The notes under the pieces: generated by a model
The model's database searches: none
Told to the model about the DNA's origin: nothing
Seen by the model: the letters and a program-made list of their open reading frames with translations, nothing else
DNA from: CAYWLQ01 sp964458775
GTDB lineage: Bacteria; Myxococcota_A; Polyangia; JAAYKL01
Length of the DNA: 64,000 nt
Direction: 5' to 3'
Assembly: GCA_964458775.1 (NCBI GenBank)
Contig: CAYWLQ010000003.1
Location: 1-64,000 of the forward strand
Part shown: piece after piece, positions 17,599-27,649 of the stretch
Position numbering within the stretch: the first letter of the stretch is position 1
How the letters are laid out: the number at the start of each line of letters is the position of its first letter
Position numbers and translations under genes: made by a program

Positions 17599-20463
17599 AT
17601 GAGGATTGATAAACCGATGAGACTGACAGTTGCATTATTTTTTTTCAACATTGCTTGTACAGAGGTTCTTACATTAGACGGCCAAGATTCAGGCCTCAAT
17701 ACTGATACTGACAAAGGTGCAGAGCACAATACAGAGGTCGAACGAGATTCAAATCAAGATCCAGGAGATGTGCAAAACACAGACGAGAATAAGACTACAG
17801 ATAACGATACCGACGATCAGGCTACAGATAACGATACCGACAATCAGATTACAGATAGCGATACAGACAATCAGGCTACAGATAGCGATACAGACAATCA
17901 GGCTACAGATAGCGATACAGACAATCAGGCTACAGATAGCGATACTGACAATAATTATGACAGTGACGATGATACAGACGATAACGAGAGCGATAATGCG
18001 GATTCTGAAAGTGAGACCGGTTTTGGGAAACCGATTATTGAGTTTGGGACAGGCGATATCGTTTTTGACATAAGTCCTATTGTAAGTCCCAAAAAAGATC
18101 TTCCTCCTCTTGAAGGAAAAACATTGAACTATACACCGGCTCACGCATCTGAACAATTGCCTGATGCAAGCGAGGGTATTCAGAGGTTGGAAGAAGTTGC
18201 AGAATTTTTTAGATACTACGGTAATGAAGAAGAATTGGCATCAGCATTGAGGAACAAAGGAGTTGTGAGACAGACAAATGGTTTTAGGAGCCACATAATG
18301 TATAAACATGTCCAGACACTAAACAATTATCCTGACATGTCTGTCTTTATTGCCTCAGATGTTCTGCTCAATACGTTTCATATATTCTTTGACAATCTGC
18401 TGTTGGCAATGGAAAAGGACAGCCTTCGCGGCGATTTACTTGCCCTGGTAACTTCTCTAAAAAACAAGGCCGCTGTTCTCTACAATTCATTTCCAGAAGG
18501 AAAAACTAAAGATGCAGCTTTGGATGTCGTAGCATATTTCCAAGTTGCCCACACTCTGCTCGATCCTGATGGAGAAATGATTCGAGAGGTAAGCGAAGTT
18601 GTGTCGCAAGAGATAGAGCTCATTATGAAGCATTCGGGACCGGCTCCGTCACCTATATTCAATCGTCTTAAATACTCGAAGGGTTTCTGTTCAGTCGACT
18701 ATTGTTTTGAAGATCATTTGAATTGTATGATTTGTTCTGACGAGTCAGCTTTGCCGTGTGCTGAAGGTCTTGAAACGCTTGCATGTCCGGAGCGTCATAG
18801 CGAGGATTATAGTCAATACAATCCTAGGGGACATTACACGTACAGTGAGGAGCTTTCTCAATATTTTAGAGCTATGATGTGGCTTGGCCGAATGACCTTT
18901 TTCAATCGTTCGCCCCAATCCACAAGAGGCAGTATAATAACTTTGGACAGCATCAAAAGTGCAAAAGCAGAGATTGGTGATAAAACCGAAAACACGATTA
19001 ATATATGGAGGAGAATCCTTCGGATAATCGGAACATGTGTCGGCGGAATGGATGACCTTACCATAGACGAAATCGACAACGCAGTATCTCCTATTCTGGG
19101 TAGTGATTTTGAATTATCGAAATTGGATGACGATGATTTGATAAAAGAAGTGCAATTAGAAGTATCAAAACTGAGAGACCCTGCAATACTCTCCGGCATT
19201 CTCAGCGCATCAGCCGAAGTCGGAGCGGCAACCAAAGGATTTAGATTGCTGGGGCAGTCTTTTCTGCCGGACTCATATGCTTTGGGACAGCTTGTGTTTC
19301 GCAATGTAGGTGCGTCTTCTCAAAAGGCTCGATGGGTAGATGCTGTCGGTCTCTGCAATAGCTCCGGTTATAATATCAGTTTAGCAGCTGATCCCTCAAC
19401 GCTCTCTTACGAAGAAACAGTATGTGTATGTGACAAAGCTTTTTATGAGGGGCGAATGAGCAAACAGATGGGCAACCTGGCAGAATCAGAAGAATGGTTT
19501 GATGTATGTCGCGGGATGCCGTCGGGGTTGGATGTAGCATCAGTGTTCGGACACTCAGGAGCCAAGGAAAAGTCTTTTGCGAAATGGGGAGATTATGCAC
19601 ATTATAAGGAGCAGGTTAATTCGTTAAGTAATGAAATAGACAATTTTGATATTGTTCAATGGGGAAGCTCCATTGCCTGGAGTTGGCTGTATGCGCTAAA
19701 GGGACTTTTGGCTGATGTTGACGAAGGTGCGCCTGCTTTTATGCGGACGGAGAGCTGGTCTGATAAAACGCTGGAAACGGGCCTTACCTCTTGGTCAGAA
19801 ATGAGACACGATACAGTTCTTTACGCCAAACAGTCGTATACTGACGGAGATACCGATGGCGACGCAGATATCGACACAGGGGATGAGATCTATTTGGATT
19901 TTGACTATATTGAACCGCAACCCGATGCCTATTCCCGATTAGCCGCCGCCGCTTCGCGTTTGAAAGCGATCGCCGTAACAGAAGGAGTGTTGTCAGAAAA
20001 CGGTAATAATGTTGATTATTATCTCAACCAATTTATCGAACTTTTGGAGAGCGCAAGTGAAATTTCAATAAAGGAGCTCCAGGGAGAAACCCTATCAAAT
20101 GCAGATGTCCAATGGATAAAAAATCTCGGTTTTCGCATAGAGCATTTGGCAAATAGCTTTCTGAACGGCATCGGAGTTACAGATCCAGACATGACTCTAG
20201 ATTCCGAAAGACTATCCACGCGCATAATTACCGATGTTCATACTTTTTCGTCCAAAGAGGCTGTTTTACAAGTAGGCTCAGGATACCTAGCAAACATTGC
20301 GGTATTGCACCGTCATCCGAGCGGACAATGGGGAGTCGCAGTAGGACCTGTATATTCATATAGAGAATTCGAACATCCAATGGCTGATCGCTTAACTGAT
20401 GAGAAATGGCAAGAGATGTTAGAATCAGAAATCGAGTACGGCCTGCCCGATTGGTTGAGGTAG
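17599..20463 (+). CDS. DUF3160 lipoprotein with ATDSDTDNQ repeats
   Basis: 954 residues from ATG 17599, which has GGAGG eight bases upstream; the longer frame to 17476 has no ribosome site. Signal peptide and lipobox-like Cys (FFFNIAC). Acidic linker with six copies of a nine-residue ATDSDTDNQ-type repeat (about residues 66-119). The rest (about 160-950) is a DUF3160 domain, recognisable by FIASDVLLNTFHIFFDNLL and the helical segments after it, with conserved Trp near SIAWSWLYALKGLL. DUF3160 proteins are exported and of unknown function, common in myxobacteria and related groups. It follows the beta-helix lipoprotein by 220 bases in the same direction. Confidence 0.85.
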   Translation: MRIDKPMRLTVALFFFNIACTEVLTLDGQDSGLNTDTDKGAEHNTEVERDSNQDPGDVQNTDENKTTDNDTDDQATDNDTDNQITDSDTDNQATDSDTDNQATDSDTDNQATDSDTDNNYDSDDDTDDNESDNADSESETGFGKPIIEFGTGDIVFDISPIVSPKKDLPPLEGKTLNYTPAHASEQLPDASEGIQRLEEVAEFFRYYGNEEELASALRNKGVVRQTNGFRSHIMYKHVQTLNNYPDMSVFIASDVLLNTFHIFFDNLLLAMEKDSLRGDLLALVTSLKNKAAVLYNSFPEGKTKDAALDVVAYFQVAHTLLDPDGEMIREVSEVVSQEIELIMKHSGPAPSPIFNRLKYSKGFCSVDYCFEDHLNCMICSDESALPCAEGLETLACPERHSEDYSQYNPRGHYTYSEELSQYFRAMMWLGRMTFFNRSPQSTRGSIITLDSIKSAKAEIGDKTENTINIWRRILRIIGTCVGGMDDLTIDEIDNAVSPILGSDFELSKLDDDDLIKEVQLEVSKLRDPAILSGILSASAEVGAATKGFRLLGQSFLPDSYALGQLVFRNVGASSQKARWVDAVGLCNSSGYNISLAADPSTLSYEETVCVCDKAFYEGRMSKQMGNLAESEEWFDVCRGMPSGLDVASVFGHSGAKEKSFAKWGDYAHYKEQVNSLSNEIDNFDIVQWGSSIAWSWLYALKGLLADVDEGAPAFMRTESWSDKTLETGLTSWSEMRHDTVLYAKQSYTDGDTDGDADIDTGDEIYLDFDYIEPQPDAYSRLAAAASRLKAIAVTEGVLSENGNNVDYYLNQFIELLESASEISIKELQGETLSNADVQWIKNLGFRIEHLANSFLNGIGVTDPDMTLDSERLSTRIITDVHTFSSKEAVLQVGSGYLANIAVLHRHPSGQWGVAVGPVYSYREFEHPMADRLTDEKWQEMLESEIEYGLPDWLR
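17794..17955 (+). repeat. Six tandem 27-bp units inside the DUF3160 gene
   Basis: Units begin at 17794, 17821, 17848, 17875, 17902 and 17929. The third to fifth are nearly identical (ACAGATAGCGATACAGACAA core), which points to recent duplication; the first and last have diverged. Confidence 0.85.
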
Positions 20464-20520
20464 ACATCCTACCAGAAAGGACGCTGCTTTTTCATTTTGC
20501 CGTTCCCCTTTGTTGCTTTG

Positions 20521-22143
20521 TTAAGAATTTTCCCGACTATCTAGATAATACTCGTAGCTGCCTTCGAACATTCTCATACGACCGTGGTCGATTTCTATTA
20601 CCCTGTTTACTAGGGAGCGCAGAAAGTATCGATCGTGGCTGACCAGTATTAGAGTTCCCCCAAAGTCTTTTAATGCCTCTAATAGAATTTCTCTCGATTG
20701 CATGTCCAGATGATTTGTCGGCTCATCTAACACCAAAAAGTTTATGGGACGAGCCAGCAGGGTTGCCAAAATTACCCTGCTTTTTTCTCCTCCGGATAGA
20801 GTGCATATTTTTTTGTCTGCAGCATCTTTAGAAAACAAGAAAGCACCGCAAAGGCTGCGGATTACTCCAATAGAAGATTGGGGCAGGGCGTCTTGGACAG
20901 TTTCGAAAACTGTTTTGTCGGCATCCAGCACATCCATGGACATTTGGCTGAAATATCCCAATTGTACGTTGGCTCCTATTTCTACAATTCCTTCTGACGG
21001 TTCGGTCTTGCCGGCTATGACCTTTAAAAAGGTTGATTTTCCGGCCCCGTTTATTCCTGTTACTGCAATCTTTTCAAGACGGCGAATGCGTCCTGTAATT
21101 CCCGAAAACACAGGTTTTTGTGTACCGTCTTCCAATTGCCATGACTTGCCTAGGTTTTTAATATTAACCACATCGTCACCGCTTCGAGGCGGCTCTGAAA
21201 ATTCAAATCTAATTCGTCTTTCTTCTGCCGGAATTTCAATTCGGTCTATTTTTTCCAGTTTCTTAATTCGAGATTGAACCTGAGAGGCATGGGATGCCCT
21301 GGCGGCAAATCGCGAGATAAAGGCTTCTTCTTTTGCGAGCATTTCTGTTTGACGACGGTGGCCTGCCAAAAGCTGTTCTTTACGAATCTCCCTTTGTTCT
21401 TCGTAAAAGTCGTAGTTGCCCCCGTAAGAGGTTATGGATTTGTCTGCAACTTCAACGATTCGCGACACAATTCGGTTCATGAAATCACGATCGTGACAGG
21501 TCATAACCAGCGAACCTTTAAATGAAGAAGATAACCATTCTTCAAGCCATATAATAGATTCAATATCCAAGTGGTTAGTGGGCTCATCCAGCAACAGAAC
21601 ATCGGGATTGAGCGTTAAAATGCCCGCCAGTGAAATGCGCATTTTCCATCCGCCGCTAAAAAAATCAACGGGGCGATGGTGATCCTCGGGCATTATGCCC
21701 AAACCGGTCAAAACTGTTGCTGCGCGATATTCAAGATCATAACCGCCCCGATTTTCAAATTCCTCAACAGCATCACCATATCTAGACAACAGCTCGGCCA
21801 TAGCATCGTCATCCATCGGCTCGCAAAGGGCGGCTTCCATTTTCTTTATTTCTTCACCTAAAGCGATGACTTCGGCTGCAAACGACATTGTCTGTTCAAT
21901 TGCGGTTTTGCCCGACATCTCACCTGTGTCTTGAGAAAAATATCCAAGAACAGTTTTTTTGGGGATAGAGATATCTCCTGCATCGGGTTTTTCAATGCCG
22001 ACAATTAATCGAAAAATCGTACTCTTACCCGCACCGTTAGGGCCCACCAAACCGATTCTGCTTTGGGGAGGAATTTGAAACCCCGCCTCTTTAAAAAGAA
22101 TCTGCGAACCGTGTTGAACCGTAACATTAGATAGCTGAATCAA
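20521..22143 (-). CDS. ABC-F family ATPase
   Basis: 540 residues, two ABC domains and no membrane segment. Walker A GPNGAGKST (about 34-42) and GINGAGKST (about 363-371); signature FSGGWKMR and LSGGEKSR; Walker B VLLLDEPTNHLD and FLVLDEPTNHLD. A charged linker of about 80 residues separates the halves (YDFYEEQREIRKEQ..., SRIKKLEKIDRIEIP). ABC-F proteins act on the ribosome, as translation factors (EttA, Uup, YbiT, YheS) or antibiotic protection factors. The subtype cannot be settled from this reading. The region ahead of its start holds a palindromic GC-rich patch. Confidence 0.92.
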   Translation of the reverse strand: MIQLSNVTVQHGSQILFKEAGFQIPPQSRIGLVGPNGAGKSTIFRLIVGIEKPDAGDISIPKKTVLGYFSQDTGEMSGKTAIEQTMSFAAEVIALGEEIKKMEAALCEPMDDDAMAELLSRYGDAVEEFENRGGYDLEYRAATVLTGLGIMPEDHHRPVDFFSGGWKMRISLAGILTLNPDVLLLDEPTNHLDIESIIWLEEWLSSSFKGSLVMTCHDRDFMNRIVSRIVEVADKSITSYGGNYDFYEEQREIRKEQLLAGHRRQTEMLAKEEAFISRFAARASHASQVQSRIKKLEKIDRIEIPAEERRIRFEFSEPPRSGDDVVNIKNLGKSWQLEDGTQKPVFSGITGRIRRLEKIAVTGINGAGKSTFLKVIAGKTEPSEGIVEIGANVQLGYFSQMSMDVLDADKTVFETVQDALPQSSIGVIRSLCGAFLFSKDAADKKICTLSGGEKSRVILATLLARPINFLVLDEPTNHLDMQSREILLEALKDFGGTLILVSHDRYFLRSLVNRVIEIDHGRMRMFEGSYEYYLDSRENS

Positions 22144-22262
22144 TAATTTTTCCTCCGTTCAAGGGGAACCTTTAAACACAAATCGAGACCTCTTTGCAAC
22201 TACGGATGTTGTTCGATTTCGTATTTGTATTCTTTGCAACGGCCGGTTTCTTTGACTGTGCC

Positions 22263-22347
22263 CGCCGTCGCGCTACGCGCTATGGCGAGGTTTGTGAACT
22301 TCGAAATCGATGATCTCGCCGAAGCCTTGGTGGAGGCGGACGAGATT
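22263..22347. repeat. GC-rich patch with two imperfect hairpins
   Basis: CGCC..CGCG-CTA-CGCG..GGCG forms one hairpin (22263-22287). GATCTCGCCGAAGCC against GGAGGCGGACGAGATT forms a second (22312-22347). The patch is clearly richer in G+C than its surroundings and lies downstream of rarA and upstream of the ABC-F gene. It may terminate rarA transcription or be a dispersed intergenic palindrome. Confidence 0.4.
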
Positions 22348-22375
22348 AGACAAACAGAAACAAGTTGCTGTTATT

Positions 22376-23701
22376 TTAATCCTCGTCGGCTTCGCCTCTT
22401 AGTCTTCGCAAATGAGCGGCAATTCTGGCTTCTACTCCGGAATCTTGAGGAATGTAGTATTTGGCTCCGGCCAATTTTTCGGGAAGATATACTTCGCCTT
22501 TTGCGTAGCCGCCTTCGTTTGGAGGGTATCGATAGCCTTCACCGTATCCCCATTGTTTCATCATTTTGGTCGGCGCGTTTCGTATTTTCATTGGAACCGG
22601 TAAAGGCCCGTGCTCGGCAATGTCTCGCTTGGGTCCGTGAATTGCGTTAACTTGAGCATTGGATTTCATCGCGCAGGCCAGGTAGGTACAGGCTTGAGAC
22701 AGCGCATAGGCTCCCTCCGGCATTCCGACCCTTTGAAAAGCAGCGTCTGCTGCTATTGTTACTTGAAGTGCGTGAGGATCGGCATTGCCGATGTCTTCTG
22801 ATGCAAAAATAATCATTCGCCTTAGAACAAAAAGAGGATCCTCGCCGGCATCGAGCATTCTAAACATCCAGTACAAAGCTGCGTCAGGATCAGATCCTCG
22901 CATACTTTTTATAAAAGCGGAGACAACATTGTAGTGTTCTTCTCCTGTCTTATCATATAACAAAGCCTTGGCTTGGGCTGTTTCTTCCACTGTCTTTATA
23001 GTTACTTTTTTGTCTGCGTTTAGGGCATGTTTAAACGACAATTCTAAATTTGTAAGAGCAAACCTTGCATCCCCTCTTGACATTTGAGCAATAAATAACA
23101 AGGCTTCATCATCAGCTTCGACACCCATTGTGCCCAAGCCTCTGTCAGTATCTGTTGCCGCTCTTTTTAGAATTTCTAAAACTGCCGCATCATCAAGGCA
23201 CTCCAATCGAAATACTTTGCATCTGGATAAAAGAGCAGCAATTACCGAAAAAGACGGATTTTCTGTAGTAGCTCCCACCAAGGTTACCACGCCGGACTCT
23301 ACTCCGGGCAACAGAGCGTCCTGTTGTGCTTTATTAAATCGATGTATCTCATCAATAAAAAGAATAGTTTTTCTTCGATAGGAACGCCTAATTTCAGCAG
23401 CTCGCGCTAAAATTTCTCTAACCTCTTTAAGTGTGCCGTCAACTGCCGAAAACGGTGAAAAAGAAGCACCTGTGTGATTGGCAAGAAGTCGAGCCAACGT
23501 GGTCTTTCCGCTGCCCGGAGGTCCGAACAGAATCATGGAGGGTACGCGATCTTCTTCTATCGCACGTCTTAGGAATTTTCCTGCGCCCAGTATATGTTCC
23601 TGCCCGCAAAATTCTTCTAACTTTCGAGGTCTCATGCGGTCAGCCAGCGGAGTTAGCGTTTTGTCTTGCTTGGCTGAATGGGTAAAAAGATCATCAGACA
23701 T
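22376..23701 (-). CDS. rarA: Replication-associated recombination protein A (AAA+ ATPase)
   Basis: 441 residues, the usual length of RarA/MgsA. Walker A FGPPGSGKTT (about 59-68), Walker B ILFIDEIHRF (about 113-122), sensor 1 VGATTENPSF and an arginine-finger region follow in order. The C-terminal half contains the family-specific stretches SAFIKSMRGSDPDAALYW, ARMLDAGEDP-like (FRMLDAGEDPLFVLRRM) and ASEDIGNADP. RarA acts as a tetramer at stalled replication forks and at ssDNA-duplex junctions. It appears to be a single-gene unit on the minus strand. Confidence 0.95.
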   Translation of the reverse strand: MSDDLFTHSAKQDKTLTPLADRMRPRKLEEFCGQEHILGAGKFLRRAIEEDRVPSMILFGPPGSGKTTLARLLANHTGASFSPFSAVDGTLKEVREILARAAEIRRSYRRKTILFIDEIHRFNKAQQDALLPGVESGVVTLVGATTENPSFSVIAALLSRCKVFRLECLDDAAVLEILKRAATDTDRGLGTMGVEADDEALLFIAQMSRGDARFALTNLELSFKHALNADKKVTIKTVEETAQAKALLYDKTGEEHYNVVSAFIKSMRGSDPDAALYWMFRMLDAGEDPLFVLRRMIIFASEDIGNADPHALQVTIAADAAFQRVGMPEGAYALSQACTYLACAMKSNAQVNAIHGPKRDIAEHGPLPVPMKIRNAPTKMMKQWGYGEGYRYPPNEGGYAKGEVYLPEKLAGAKYYIPQDSGVEARIAAHLRRLRGEADED

Positions 23702-23805
23702 GCCGAATTTCTATCACGCTTGAACAAGCAGGGCAATCAGTGACCTTGTTTGAAAAAAAGATTGTATTTTGCTATTTGGATGTCTTTTACAGGTATCGGT
23801 ATTCT

Positions 23806-26763
23806 TTAGTAAGTTTTAGTGATCAGACCGTCTTTCGCGAGGGAGAGAACTTGCTCAACTCCTATGATATTATTCTCCGCTCTTAAATACCAAGAACCGA
23901 TTTTGGTTCCGTTTTGTTGTGAACCCCAAAGTTTGAATTGATTGGCGGCGGAAATTCCAACAATACCTAAGCCCCATGAGTTGCGAAGTATGATCACTGC
24001 CTGATTATCACCGTTCAAATTGCCGGTTCCGACAATACTGTCGCTTGATGTTAGTTTCCAGCTGCTTGTACCGCCTCTGTTAGTGATTTTGGTATTATAA
24101 GCAATTAGGCCGATAGTTGTTAGCTTTTTATCAGGACCCAGCGTTACTATACCAAGACCCCAGTTAGAGCTGAGCAGAATATCATCTCTTCCGTCGCCGT
24201 TAAAGTCGTCTACTCCCTCAACCTTATCGTCATTATTGTAAACCCAATCGCCTATTCGAGTATTTTTTTGATGCATGGCTATAGATTTGAGAGGAGTTAT
24301 CGAGGAATCTTTTTTTAATATACCTATACCCCAATTGCTGCGTACGATAATTTCATCTTTCCCGTCGCCGTCGAAATCACCTAGTCCTTCAAACTTGTCG
24401 TTGCTTCCAAGACGCCAATCACCAAGCATTGTATCGTATTTGTGAACTCCGAGGCTGATAAGTTTTTTGAGGTCACTTGTACCCAGAATGCCGATGCCCC
24501 AAGGACTACGTACAAGAATGTCTTTTCTTGTGACAGCTCTGAAACGACCCATCGCGACAATTTTATCGTTGGTTCCCCGTCGCCATTCTCCGACACTGGT
24601 ATCATTGGGAATTATTTGGTGCTGAACGAGCTGACCGTTTTTAAACTCTAATATACCAAGACTGTTTTTCGCGTCGGTGAAAATAAGCTCTGCTCCATCT
24701 TGACTGTCCAGATTTGCTACACCCAGGAAATTATCTGTGCTTGAGAGTTCCCATGAACCTATTTTAGTTCCAAAAGGTATTGCCAGTTTGCTTTTCGGCG
24801 AATTACTATTAAAGCTGATCACCCCGATACCCCAAGAGCTGCGCAAAATGACATCTGTCTTGCCGTCATTGTCTACATCGGCTGTGCCTAAAACTTTGTG
24901 TGATAAAGAATATCTCCAGTCGCCTGCGAATTGATCCTGTCTTAAGACACTTCCGGATAAAGTTAGCGCGGTTCCTGACAAAGCAAACACTCCCAAACCT
25001 GCAGGAGGAGTTTCATTGTCACACAAAGCCGACTTGCCGTCGTTGTCGAGATCGTTAATGAGAAGATTAGGATTGGAGCGATACTGATAGCGGTCATATT
25101 TGTTTGGGCATGGATCACAGACATCTCCGATACTGTCTTTATCCGAATCTTTTTGATCTTGGTTTGCATTATAAGGACAATTGTCAAAAAGATCGATTAC
25201 TCCGTCAGTATCGCTGTCAACGAAGAAATTGGCGTCATCCTGATTAGGCGCTACGATCAGCTGGGAAGCATTGTTAATGCTAGTAGACATTTTATGACCC
25301 GTCATGTGCGTAAAAAACGAAAATGAATAGAGTTCTCGAACGAGATTTCGTTTGGTGCTATCGTTGTTGTCAATGTTGCCTGAAGTGCTTGGCGTTTGTA
25401 CCAAAAAGAACTCATCTTGAGGTCTTTTATTTGCGGCTTGACCGGCTTGGCTGTCTGCATGGCTGTTTTTAATGATCCAATAGTCACCGCCTCCGGTTGT
25501 TGATTCAAGGTAACCGATGATAAGAACGCTGTGTCCGTGAGAGAGACAGTAGGTTTTATTGGAAACAGTTTTTTTGAAACCCTTACAGTCACCTTTGTCC
25601 AGTGCATCCTGAACAGGAATGGGCTGAAGCTTGATAAATTTGTAAAGCGACTCTGTCGGTTTGCCGTCCAACGAGACATCTATAGCCTTTGGATTGTCTC
25701 CCCAATGCCAGCCGATGGATGTGCGGATCGGGAAACCGAATTTGATGTGATCCTTAATGAGCTGGTCGATGGAGGCATCATTTCCGGACTTGTCCAATGG
25801 TATTGCCGCACTTGGAGTAACAAATCGTGCTTGCTTCTTTTTTGCAGCATCCATCAAACAGTTGAAAATAGGCATAAAGCGCTTGCTCCAGATTCTATCT
25901 TTACAGACTTTTTCCGGTTTGTCAGGATCGCATCCGTTCGGCAAGTTGGGATTGGCCAGATCGGCCAGCTCTTGCGATGTCAAAGCGGGCTCTTTGATAT
26001 CTGCACAGTAGGTTGATACTGAACCGAAACGCTTTTGCAGCGCATATGCCATCTCAGGATGCCACTCACCCCAGTTAGGCCACAGTTCTGAATCTGGAAA
26101 GAACGCTTCGGTCGCTGCTCCTTGCCAAGCGCTGATTCCCTTGAGAACCGGGTTTGTGTCAAGGTTGTTGTGTTGAGTATACATCAACGTTCCCTCAGAC
26201 AGATCGATGGGAAGAAAATCATTGGGATCTAAAGTATTGGGAATTTTGCTTCTAATAGCCATTCCCAGCATAATCTCCATTGCAGCAGCCATAGAGTATG
26301 TGGAACAGCTGCCTCCTCGTTGGGACTTCTCTCGTGATACAAAATTTCTGCCGTCGCAGGCGAGGAACGAGACCATTCTATAATCTTCAGGAGTTCCATT
26401 TTCATCCAAGTCTGCCTTAAATGAAACAGGAGAACAAGCACCGGGAGAGGTCATGGAACGCAGACTAATTGAGGTGGAAGGAGGTCCTTGCGGTGAAGAA
26501 ACAGGAATCATGTCTTTTCCCATATCGGGAGGAATTGAAATAACTCTACTGATCTCATCCGGAGAAAGAGCTTTTACTTTGCCTACGAAAGACTTGCTTC
26601 CTGTTTTAGTATTTACGCTCGCGTTTTTTATCATTTTGTCTTTGACCGTGTTTTGAGCCGAAGAGAAGAGCGGGACTGTTGAAAAAAACAGCAATGCGAT
26701 GACTGTTGCGAGTAGTTTCGGCATTTGAATCCAAATCCATTGTGACTTGATGTTGAATTTCAT
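23806..26763 (-). CDS. Secreted papain-like (C1) protease with TSP3 and VCBS/FG-GAP repeats
   Basis: 985 residues from ATG 26763 (GGAGA seven bases upstream). Signal peptide about 1-36. The papain-like domain spans about 130-500: catalytic Cys in RGGSCSTYSMAAAME (Cys153), His in GHSVLIIGY (His411) and Asn in YWIIKNSHAD (Asn433). It is longer than a simple papain, with a 250-residue region between Cys and His. Thrombospondin type-3 calcium repeats follow (about 525-590: DTDGVIDLFDNCP, DSDKDSIGDVCDPCP). Then about seven VCBS/FG-GAP-like blades run to the end, each carrying (S/N)xWGIGI and DxDGDGKDxI-type motifs. It is probably an exported or surface protease. Confidence 0.85.
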   Translation of the reverse strand: MKFNIKSQWIWIQMPKLLATVIALLFFSTVPLFSSAQNTVKDKMIKNASVNTKTGSKSFVGKVKALSPDEISRVISIPPDMGKDMIPVSSPQGPPSTSISLRSMTSPGACSPVSFKADLDENGTPEDYRMVSFLACDGRNFVSREKSQRGGSCSTYSMAAAMEIMLGMAIRSKIPNTLDPNDFLPIDLSEGTLMYTQHNNLDTNPVLKGISAWQGAATEAFFPDSELWPNWGEWHPEMAYALQKRFGSVSTYCADIKEPALTSQELADLANPNLPNGCDPDKPEKVCKDRIWSKRFMPIFNCLMDAAKKKQARFVTPSAAIPLDKSGNDASIDQLIKDHIKFGFPIRTSIGWHWGDNPKAIDVSLDGKPTESLYKFIKLQPIPVQDALDKGDCKGFKKTVSNKTYCLSHGHSVLIIGYLESTTGGGDYWIIKNSHADSQAGQAANKRPQDEFFLVQTPSTSGNIDNNDSTKRNLVRELYSFSFFTHMTGHKMSTSINNASQLIVAPNQDDANFFVDSDTDGVIDLFDNCPYNANQDQKDSDKDSIGDVCDPCPNKYDRYQYRSNPNLLINDLDNDGKSALCDNETPPAGLGVFALSGTALTLSGSVLRQDQFAGDWRYSLSHKVLGTADVDNDGKTDVILRSSWGIGVISFNSNSPKSKLAIPFGTKIGSWELSSTDNFLGVANLDSQDGAELIFTDAKNSLGILEFKNGQLVQHQIIPNDTSVGEWRRGTNDKIVAMGRFRAVTRKDILVRSPWGIGILGTSDLKKLISLGVHKYDTMLGDWRLGSNDKFEGLGDFDGDGKDEIIVRSNWGIGILKKDSSITPLKSIAMHQKNTRIGDWVYNNDDKVEGVDDFNGDGRDDILLSSNWGLGIVTLGPDKKLTTIGLIAYNTKITNRGGTSSWKLTSSDSIVGTGNLNGDNQAVIILRNSWGLGIVGISAANQFKLWGSQQNGTKIGSWYLRAENNIIGVEQVLSLAKDGLITKTY

Positions 26764-26864
26764 AGCAAAATCTCCTTTCAATTATGACAGTACAAAATAT
26801 TTTTAAACTGATTGCTTTAAGACGTCAGCTGTTTTTTTTAAACAAAGTGGAATTTTTTAATTGA

Positions 26865-27443
26865 TTATGCCAAAAAAACTTTACCGATTCTTTCGATCAA
26901 AGAAAAAATTATTTTTCCGGTTGCCCCCCATATAACATGTTCATTTGCCTGAAAGCGGCAATCTTCGAAGATCTGTCCGTTGTACTCACGAGGTTCAAAC
27001 AACCAGTTGCGTTTGTCTGATAATTCAAAAAGTGATACTTCAAAAACACTTTCAACTTCAGAGTCGGCCGGCCTATATTCAAACGGTTTAAGTACTATTC
27101 CCACTACAGGTGTAATCCAAAAATTTGTAATTGTTTTAATTCCCGGCAAATAGCCCAGTACACGTACATTGGATGGATCAAGACCTATTTCTTCATTTGC
27201 TTCGCGAAGAGCAGCAGCTCTATCATCTGCGTCGGACTCATCCCTAACACCCCCGGGAAGAGATACCTGTCCTTTGTGAGTAGCAACAGTCATTGTCCTA
27301 CGAGTAAATATTACATTTACTCCGTTTTCCTTTGTTATAAACGCAACAAGAACAGCAGCAGGTATGCATGCCTTAGTATGATATGTGGGTTCATTGAGAA
27401 GATATGATTGTAGCAGTTGAATATGATTAGAGGATAACATCAT
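26865..27443 (-). CDS. Nudix hydrolase, CoA-pyrophosphatase-like (NudL type)
   Basis: 192 residues from ATG 27443. The Nudix box is LPGGVRDESDADDRAAALRE followed by ANEEIGLD; the sequence before it (THKGQVSLPGG) matches the CoA diphosphatase (NudL/Nudt7-like) pattern, which hydrolyses CoA to phosphopantetheine and 3',5'-ADP. An in-frame ATG at 27485 would add 14 residues; 27443 is preferred because AAAGAAAG lies ahead of it and the length then matches NudL. Neighbours give no functional hint. Confidence 0.85.
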   Translation of the reverse strand: MMLSSNHIQLLQSYLLNEPTYHTKACIPAAVLVAFITKENGVNVIFTRRTMTVATHKGQVSLPGGVRDESDADDRAAALREANEEIGLDPSNVRVLGYLPGIKTITNFWITPVVGIVLKPFEYRPADSEVESVFEVSLFELSDKRNWLFEPREYNGQIFEDCRFQANEHVIWGATGKIIFSLIERIGKVFLA

Positions 27444-27649
27444 GTTTTCTTTCTTTATCATAAAGATATTTAAGAGTTTCCCCATAAAAAGGCGGTTAGA
27501 AATATTTCTTCTGGAATCGGTTGAAAGATTCAGAAAACCCTCTCATGTTTATTCGTTCAAAGACAGAAGAATTAGGTTTTTGCATAAACTTCTACAAGAA
27601 GCTCAAATACAACTAACGGTCTTGGAATTGGGCAAAAATCTTATTAGGA

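Noticed and set aside
17794..17955. CRISPR-like 27-base repeats
   Set aside because: The units are contiguous, keep the reading frame and have no spacers.
22225..22650. 141-codon plus-strand frame
   Set aside because: Most of it overlaps the well-supported rarA gene on the other strand, and no ribosome site or family motif was seen.
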